In this document: positions 6,050 to 10,000 of the stretch, one piece after another
How the letters are laid out: each line of letters begins with the position of its first letter
Position numbering within the stretch: position 1 is the stretch's first letter
DNA from: Symbiodinium natans
Lineage: Eukaryota; Sar; Dinophyceae; Suessiales; Symbiodiniaceae
DNA length: 10,000 nt
NCBI GenBank assembly: GCA_905221605.1
Contig: CAJNDS010000768.1
Location: 684,793 to 694,792 of the forward strand
Direction: 5' to 3'
Program-made: the position numbers and the translations under genes
The notes under the pieces: model-generated
The model's input: the letters and a program-made list of their open reading frames with translations, nothing else
Database searches by the model: none
What the model was told of the DNA's origin: nothing

Positions 6050-6162
6050 GGGAGATTCCGGCATTTCCCGGGCCCAAGCCCACCCTCATGAGGCTTCCGA
6101 ACATGCCCCTCACCCACTCCGACAACCCCGGCATTCAAAGAACCCCTACTGCAAACTGCATG
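6050..6162. other. Proline-rich open island between two CCCTAAA blocks
   Basis: A plus frame from about 6053 reads IPAFPGPKPTLMRLPNMPL, with about 72% GC third positions but also GC-rich second positions. The bias may therefore reflect base composition. Both flanking blocks have the same orientation. Confidence 0.25.
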
Positions 6163-6209
6163 AAACCCTAAACCCTAAACCCTAAACCCTAAAAACCCTA
6201 AAACCCGAA
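6163..6209 (-). repeat. CCCTAAA block with slipped CCCTAAAA ends
   Basis: Four good units followed by AAAACCCTAAAACCCGAAAA variants in which the A run is lengthened. Confidence 0.93.
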
Positions 6210-6333
6210 AATAGGGCCATCTGGTATGTATGCGGGAAACTTGGAGGTTCTACTCTGGCCCCTCCCTCAACAATCATGATGATGATATCCATGATATTCG
6301 GAAACGTGGAACTGCGCACAGGTGTTTACCCTC

Positions 6334-6341
6334 ATACATAC

Positions 6342-6372
<31 letters not shown>

Positions 6373-6379
6373 TGTATGT
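6334..6379. repeat. TA microsatellite with palindromic ends
   Basis: CATACATACATATATA at the left mirrors TATATATGTATGTG at the right, so the whole tract can fold as one long AT hairpin. Confidence 0.85.
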
Positions 6380-6429
6380 GCTATGTAGAGTACAGATGCA
6401 TATACATAAACAAGCAAGTGAAGAACTAA

Positions 6430-6495
6430 ATGAATAAATTATATATATATGTGTGTGTTTTAATTTATATTCATATTTATATTTCATTTATTCAT
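6430..6495. repeat. AT-rich inverted repeat around a TA/TG tract
   Basis: ATGAATAAAT (6430-6439) pairs with ATTTATTCAT (6486-6495). The interior carries AT and GT runs and further partial complementarity (AATTATA with TTTAATTTATA). Confidence 0.7.
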
Positions 6496-7899
6496 GCATG
6501 CACGTGTTTGTCATCGGCATGAGAATACTAAGGTCAATTGGATGCATTCGCTATTAGTACACGCCTCATGATGTTGAATCCATTTCGTGTGAACCCTGCC
6601 GGGCCGCCTCCCGCTGTCCACCTAGGCCCATTGCGGGGGGTCGTAACCGTTTGTCTAATTTAGGGTTGAGATGGGTTGAGCATTGGCTTAGACTTCATGG
6701 ATGTAAGGAGAAGAGGTCATCTTTGGCTTCGCAAATGCTCGCCGAGTCGTTCAAAGGGAACAAAAGTGTTAGGACCTTCCAAGGTTGTGGCAAGTTCAGG
6801 CTCGCTGGCTACGTGCAGAGGTCAAGCTTGCTTGACATGCCAATACCACTAAGAGGCAACTTGGCCCAGCTGCATCTATACCTACAAGATGGTGATGACT
6901 GCATGTGGGCGTAGACGCTCTGCGTCCGCGGCGTCCGCGGACATGCAGAGTGTTCCTCACAAGCCAGCAAGGCTTGCCTCCGTGAAGAAACGAACAGCGC
7001 CTTAGGGCACCGAGCCATCCGAACGCGGTGTTTGCAACGCCCCTGAGTCGCGCCTGGCCCAGGCGGCTTCGCAAGTTCATGTAGTTAGTGTACATTCTAA
7101 GCGCATGTCAACTTGGGCCATCTAAATCTAGCTCAAGCAAACACATGAGTCCACAGCAAGCGGAAAAGCAAGGCCTAGCGCAAATGATCATATTAGGTTT
7201 GAAAAGGGCTCAAGCCACCAAACTCCACATTTGCAACCATGGGTGCAAAATGTATCAAGCCATTCCCCTGGCCTGCGCGATGGTAGGGGCGGCCTCAGTC
7301 AGAGAGATGCAAAAAGCTGGGGCTCAGCAACGGAGGCTTACAATCGCCGAGTGCTACATGACCAAAGCTCGGAGCAGAGAAACTCTACAACGACTGCACA
7401 AATCTGCGCAACCCCAGCACTTTGGAAACAGTTGCTGCGCTTGACGCAAAGGCCCTCCACCCTAAAAGGGGTGTGAGGTCCTGGACCCCCAAACACTTGT
7501 CAGCACATTGCTTTCGGAACTGAAATGAACTGAACGTGCGGTCATGTCAATGTGCTCCTCAACAACAAGCAGCCCGCAGGCCCATGCCCAACGCCCTGTT
7601 TCTAAAGCTCGATCCCTGAGGCATTGGGTTGGCAAACGCTCCGAAGTTCTCAAGCCTCTTATCCCAAGGCTCTGGTTTGTGAGGCCATGGCAAGGAACGG
7701 GGCGAGTTGCTCCGATGAGCCTCGCGAGCGCCGAGCGATGATCTTCGGTGGCGTGTGCCCACGTCATGGTCTAGGGTTTAGGCCGTATGGGGTCCCTATA
7801 TGTCCCTTTTTCTACCCACTCCTGAACCCTCGGCGAGTCCTCTAGTCTGGCGTTTAGAAGTTGGTAAGTACCGATGCAACGACACCATTAGACTAAGGG
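6496..7899. other. Long unassigned region with few telomere-like words
   Basis: Short open frames on both strands, none recognised. Plus 6651-6914 has no ATG at its start and no third-position bias. Plus 7145-7444 (from MSPQQAEK) is a 99-residue frame. Minus 7559-7777 includes ENFGAFANPMPQGSSFRNR with moderate third-position GC. 6660 and 7770 hold single TTTAGGG-like words. Some of this may be gene sequence, but nothing here meets the standard for a call. Confidence 0.4.
6918..6950. repeat. Strong GC-rich hairpin
   Basis: CTCTGCGTCCGCGG (6918-6931) pairs with CCGCGGACATGCAGAG (6935-6950) across a CGT loop. This is a 14-bp stem with one 2-base bulge (AT). It begins a few bases after the stop of an unconvincing frame ending at 6914. 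Confidence 0.8.
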
Positions 7900-7958
7900 C
7901 CCTAAACCCTAAGCCCTTTTTTTGAACCCGTGCTATGCAGCTGCCTGAGACGGGAAGC
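7855..7958. repeat. Diverged partial copy of the 2417-2691 interior
   Basis: Shared blocks in the same order are: AAGTTGG..AAGTACC; GCAAC; a CCCTAAACCCTAA word (7900-7912); CTTTTTTT then AACCCGTGCT; and GACGGGAAG. The corresponding blocks at 2436-2621 are separated by different lengths. The telomere-like word sits at the same relative place in both. Confidence 0.45.
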
Positions 7959-8111
7959 CCTAAACCCCAGATTAAAAGCACCCTAACGGTCAATCTCAAA
8001 CCGCACCACGCTTTACGTAACTTAAAGCTTTCCTCCCAAAACCAACTGCCCCAGTCCCTTGGGGACCACCTGAGCCCCAACAGGGGTTTCTCACATTCCT
8101 TACTAGGGATC

Positions 8112-8128
8112 TTAGTCATATGGGGTAC
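8112..8128. repeat. Dispersed TTAGTCATATGGGGTAC motif
   Basis: Matches 3829-3845 at 16 of 17 bases, with weaker similarity continuing on the left. It covers the stop codon that would end exon 2 of the CFAP97-like gene if that exon were read through. Confidence 0.6.
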
Positions 8129-8151
8129 ATGACCCCAATTTTGAGGCGTCC

Positions 8152-8165
8152 CCGAGGTACCTCGG
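8152..8165. repeat. Perfect 14-bp palindrome CCGAGGTACCTCGG
   Basis: Self-complementary over all 14 bases, around a KpnI site, just downstream (minus strand) of the possible donor at 8174. Confidence 0.7.
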
Positions 8166-8174
8166 ACAGCTCAC

Positions 8175-8268
8175 TGACAACCCACTAGGCCGCCCTGCGC
8201 GGGCAAGCCGCGCGTGGCGCCGGCTCTGCTCGTAGCTGCTTTTGTGGTCGCGGCGGGAGTAGGCGGAC
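8175..8268 (-). CDS. CFAP97/Hemingway-domain protein, second visible exon (C-terminal part of domain)
   Basis: Read on the minus strand from G8268, the exon continues the codon split at 8683 and encodes SAYSRRDHKSSYEQSRR then HARLARAGRPSG. In CFAP97-domain proteins, the segment after the EN-x-x-LLKRL helix carries a K-P/S-x-Y motif and then a charged helix with Y or W and basic pairs. KSAYSRRDHKSSYEQSRR fits that spacing. About 84% of third positions are G or C. The acceptor is AGACCCGAG followed by G. The 3' end is uncertain: TCA followed by GTGAGC at 8174 is an excellent donor, whereas read-through would add about 20 residues to a TAA at 8112-8114. That read-through would run into a dispersed repeat, which favours the donor. 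The family acts in cilia and flagella, by established knowledge. No full-length match could be checked. Confidence 0.6.
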
Positions 8269-8364
8269 CTCGGGTCTTAAGAAGCCATTGGGTGAAGCTA
8301 GGTTCCCCAACCTAACCAAACAGGAAGCAATATCATTTCGTTGGAGTTGCGTGTGGCTTGTTTT

Positions 8365-8387
8365 GGGGGGGGGGGGGGGGGTGGGGG
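8365..8387. repeat. G17-T-G5 homopolymer tract
   Basis: Seventeen G, one T and five G on the plus strand, equal to a poly-C run on the coding strand of the inferred intron. The run length is prone to sequencing error. Confidence 0.9.
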
Positions 8388-8617
8388 AAGAGGGCGTATA
8401 CTCCGGGTGCACGATTCCGACATGGTGTTCGACGCCTTCGCTCCCGTGTGCTCATGCATGGGGTTACAAGGCGCAGAACACAAAAGGAAAAGTCATGGAG
8501 ACTCCTCGTAAGAGGACACAAGAAGCTTCCCACAGCTCACCGCCGGGGCTTCGGGGGTGAGGGTGAGGACCGAGCCGAACAAGCAAAACCTCCAGGCCCC
8601 CGAGCCCTGCACCCCCC

Positions 8618-8650
8618 AAAACCCTGAACCCTAAACCCTAAACCCTAACC
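8618..8650 (-). repeat. CCCTAAA block inside the CFAP97-like intron
   Basis: CCCTGAA then three good units and CCCTAACCC. It is G-rich on the gene's coding strand. Confidence 0.93.
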
Positions 8651-8682
8651 CACCCCCCCAAGAAACTGCTGAGCTTCCCGAC

Positions 8683-8750
8683 TTCTGACTCTCCAAGCGC
8701 TTGAGAAGGCGCTGGTTCTCCACGTCGATCCGCTGGAGCCTCCGATGGGT
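8683..8750 (-). CDS. CFAP97/Hemingway-domain protein, first visible exon (EN-LLKRL helix)
   Basis: After the acceptor TTGGTTTTGCTATTGGGTGCAG, the minus strand reads THRRLQRIDVENQRLLKRL then ESQK. This matches the hallmark second helix of the CFAP97 (Hemingway, KIAA1430-like) domain: R-x-L-x-x-I-x-x-EN-x-x-LLKRL, as in vertebrate CFAP97D1 proteins. Hand-counted GC is about 85% at third, 62% at first and 42% at second positions, the clearest coding signature in the window. The donor is CAGAA followed by GTCGGG, leaving a codon split AA/G that exon 2 completes. A second acceptor, CGGAG followed by GCTCC (8739), would shorten the start. The N-terminal part of the domain must lie upstream, above 8750. 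Family members are axonemal or ciliary proteins; the exact role here is inferred. Confidence 0.65.
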
Positions 8751-9303
8751 CTGCACCCAATAGCAAAACCAAAGAAAGGAGCCCTATAGAGGCCTTAATG
8801 ATTCAAATAGGGTTTTGGGTTAGTATAGTTTAACTACAAAGGACCATAAGGGAATACTATGGCTAATTCCGACTCGCCTATTTCCTCTGCAGCACTTGCG
8901 GTTTTGAGCAAAGCTCGGGGTTTAGGAGCGGAATAGTAGCTACGGAGGCCCTCAATTCTGCAAGGAGTTTAGGGTTCCGGGTTGCGGGGCTCAAGGCACA
9001 GCCGGAAAACCCAAAAGCCTTTCAATTCTGAGGCCCTCACTCCTTTCGCCGTTGATTTGTGTTCAAGCCTGGGCCAACTTGGGACGACATGGGCTTATCT
9101 CACTGCCGATACAAGACTAGGACACAAGTTTCCGAACTGACTTTCTACAGTACAGCCCTGCTATAAAGCTAAGCCATGCAGGTCCGTGCACCTTTTCGAA
9201 CAGCGGCGCTCGAAGCGTTGAAGCCTGGTATAGACTTCGGGTGAAACGACATTCCAAGGCACCGTAGAAATCAGGCTGATGGCCTCTGGACGAATATTTG
9301 AGA
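8751..9303. other. Probable upstream intron of the CFAP97-like gene, with dispersed repeats
   Basis: If the minus-strand gene continues upstream, this is intronic. 8800-8870 is AT-rich with GGGTTTTGGGTTAG and AAGGGAATAC words. 8893-9062 is a copy of a repeat also seen at 3365-3425. Minus-strand frames near 9100-9210 are open but lack third-position bias. No other exon is recognised. Confidence 0.4.
8893..9062. repeat. Dispersed repeat copy, interrupted, related to 3365-3425
   Basis: ACTTGCGGTTTTGAGC (8893-8908) matches ACTTGCAGTTTTGAGC near 3366. CTCCTTTCGCCGTTGATTT near 9044-9062 matches CTCCTCTCGCCGTTTGAATTT near 3405. The order and strand are the same, but this copy has about 110 extra bases between the blocks. 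Those include GGGGTTTAGG and GTTTAGGGTT words and a repeated TCAATTCTG (8952 and 9022). Confidence 0.55.
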
Positions 9304-9330
9304 CCCTAAACCCTAAACCCTAAACCTTAA
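9304..9330 (-). repeat. Three-unit CCCTAAA block
   Basis: Three units and a partial CCTTAA. On the minus strand it lies just downstream of the candidate upstream exon at 9345-9480, so it could be near the 5' end of an intron. Confidence 0.93.
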
Positions 9331-9344
9331 GATTGCGGAGTTGC

Positions 9345-9480
9345 TGACTTTCCAGGCTTCGGTCTCTCGATGCCTCTTATGCGGACGCTCTGCTCCACTG
9401 GAATGCGGAGCACGCCGGTGAAACTGGTGCGGCATGCAAGGGAAAGCATGGCTTCACGACCCTGTGCCGCATGAAGCCCC
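9345..9480 (-). CDS. Weak candidate upstream exon on the CFAP97-like strand
   Basis: The minus frame reads MLSLACRTSFTGVLRI then PVEQSVRIRGIERPKPGKS, with about 71% GC third positions over its central 28 codons. It ends at TCA followed by GCAACTCC, a GC-type donor in phase 0 that would join the exon at 8750 in frame; a GT donor at 9349 is out of phase. The peptide does not resemble the N-terminal half of a CFAP97 domain, and the plus strand is also partly open. The left boundary is undefined. Confidence 0.18.
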
Positions 9481-9865
9481 CCTCAATTCAGTAAGACGCC
9501 CCATTGGGGCGTTTCCGAAATTAGGGGTACCCTATAAGGGAATCCTACTATTATTAGGGGTCCCTTCTCAGCGTATACCCCCATTCTGCTGGAAATTGCT
9601 GGTAGCAACCCTCGAGTACTGTTAGTGCCTGAATCGGCTCGCTCTATTCGTGTTCGTACTCAACGCAGCACGACGGCCGAACAATAAATGGTGTGAAGCG
9701 TTTGGGGCTTTGTGGATTACGGTTTGCGAACTGGACGTCGGTATTAGCGAGATGCAGTCTTCAAAACCAATTACACTGCGTCGTGGCATGACTGACAGGC
9801 AGCAATCAGATAATAGGTTTTGGACGGAGTACAACTTCTATCTTCGCATCCCAGCCTACGTCTAA
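9434..9865 (+). pseudogene. Open frame interrupted by one TAG, unknown product
   Basis: From ATG 9434 one frame runs to TAG at 9623-9625 and then continues in the same frame for 79 codons to TAA at 9863-9865. The second part reads KWCEAFGALWITVCELDVG and later RQQSDNRFWTEYNFYLR. It looks protein-like but has only mild third-position bias. The first part overlaps AGGGGTACC/AGGGGTCCC repeat words (LGVPYKGILLLLGVP), so it is probably repeat-derived. The second part could be an exon starting after ACTGTTAG, part of a decayed element, or chance. No family is recognised. Confidence 0.2.
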
Positions 9866-9883
9866 ATCCACGCGAATTCCCAG

Positions 9884-9930
9884 CCCTTAACTCTAATCCC
9901 TGAACCTGAAACCCTAAACCCTAAACCCTA
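9884..9930 (-). repeat. CCCTAAA block with degenerate left half
   Basis: CCCTTAACTCTAATCCCTGAACCTGAAA variants lead into three good CCCTAAA units at the right. The remaining 70 bases to the window end show nothing recognisable. Confidence 0.9.
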
Positions 9931-10000
9931 GACACTTTTTGACGATGAACCTTGCTCTCCCCTAGCTTTTCAAGAGCTATCGTCGATCCGTCGCCCCTCA

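Larger units (their letters stand above)
8269..8682 (-). other. Inferred 414-base intron of the CFAP97-like gene
   Basis: GT donor (CAGAA then GTCGGG) and AG acceptor (ACCCGAG then G) keep the frame: AA plus G gives Lys. Within it, in transcript order, come a TTTAGGG array starting about 32 bases after the donor (plus coordinates 8618-8650), GC-rich sequence, and a C17 tract (8365-8381). Other donors (GA at 8677, GC at 8674) paired with the acceptor at 8276 also preserve the frame. They insert extra residues and fit the family spacing less well. Confidence 0.5.

Noticed and set aside
6651-7476. Several 81-118 residue plus-strand frames
   Set aside because: Some start at GTG or TTG, they lack third-position bias, and lengths around 100 codons are expected by chance in 10 kb.
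272-8211. GGCAAGCCGC found at 272-281, 3199-3208 and 8202-8211
   Set aside because: Ten GC-rich bases three times in 10 kb may be chance. One copy is inside the CFAP97-like exon and flanking similarity is weak.
8185-8412. Minus-strand proline-rich frames through the G17 tract
   Set aside because: They read poly-C as poly-Pro and lie in a different frame from the CFAP97-like exon, which has far better family and codon evidence.
1-10000. tRNA, rRNA, CRISPR, dinoflagellate spliced-leader or prokaryotic operon features
   Set aside because: I looked for T-arm motifs, conserved rRNA words, regularly spaced identical repeats, the spliced-leader core and ribosome-site-led gene runs, and found none.

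Overview
This window looks like nuclear, intron-rich eukaryotic DNA of roughly even base composition. Its dominant feature is about twenty scattered blocks of the seven-base telomere-type repeat TTTAGGG/CCCTAAA, in both orientations, plus TA/TG microsatellites, short inverted-repeat elements and diverged dispersed repeats. TTTAGGG is the telomere repeat of most plants, many green algae, dinoflagellates, chromerids and coccidia. Heavy internal use of it, short exon-like islands with GC-rich third codon positions, and a recognisable flagellar-family exon make an alveolate most likely. I favour a dinoflagellate, with an Eimeria-like coccidian or a chromerid as alternatives. This is inference from composition, not a database match.

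The best-supported gene is on the minus strand at about 8750 to 8175. Two exons together encode part of a CFAP97/Hemingway-type domain. They are separated by a 414-base intron with a GT donor and an AG acceptor. The intron carries a TTTAGGG array just after its donor and a 17-base poly-C tract (coding strand) near its 3' end. Upstream exons should lie above 8750; one weak candidate is at 9345-9480. The 3' end is uncertain: either a donor at 8174 or a stop at 8112-8114.

Layout: 1-380 holds hairpin-forming sequence and an AT-rich patch. 377-1192 has four telomere-like blocks, including a CCCTAAA/TTTAGGG junction around a PstI site. 1396-1703 has TA/TG microsatellites. 2058-2328 is an array of ten TTCGACGAAG boxes. 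2417-2691 is a 275-bp segment with perfect 15-bp inverted ends. 2797-3900 holds degenerate telomere-like blocks, an open frame and a small direct repeat. 3970-4257 is a 288-bp segment bounded by a perfect 56-bp inverted repeat made of seven telomere units plus TTTGCTG. 4360-5319 alternates telomere-like blocks with short islands, some with exon-like codon-position bias and plausible splice sites. 5977-6209 has more CCCTAAA blocks, and 6334-6495 AT-rich microsatellite hairpins. 6500-7900 is mostly unassigned. 8112-8750 is the CFAP97-like gene, and 8893-9930 holds dispersed repeats, an open frame broken by one TAG, and terminal CCCTAAA blocks.

There is no rRNA, tRNA, CRISPR or prokaryotic operon that I can recognise. 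Apart from the CFAP97-like exons, gene calls are tentative: in random DNA of this composition, frames of 100 codons are expected by chance.
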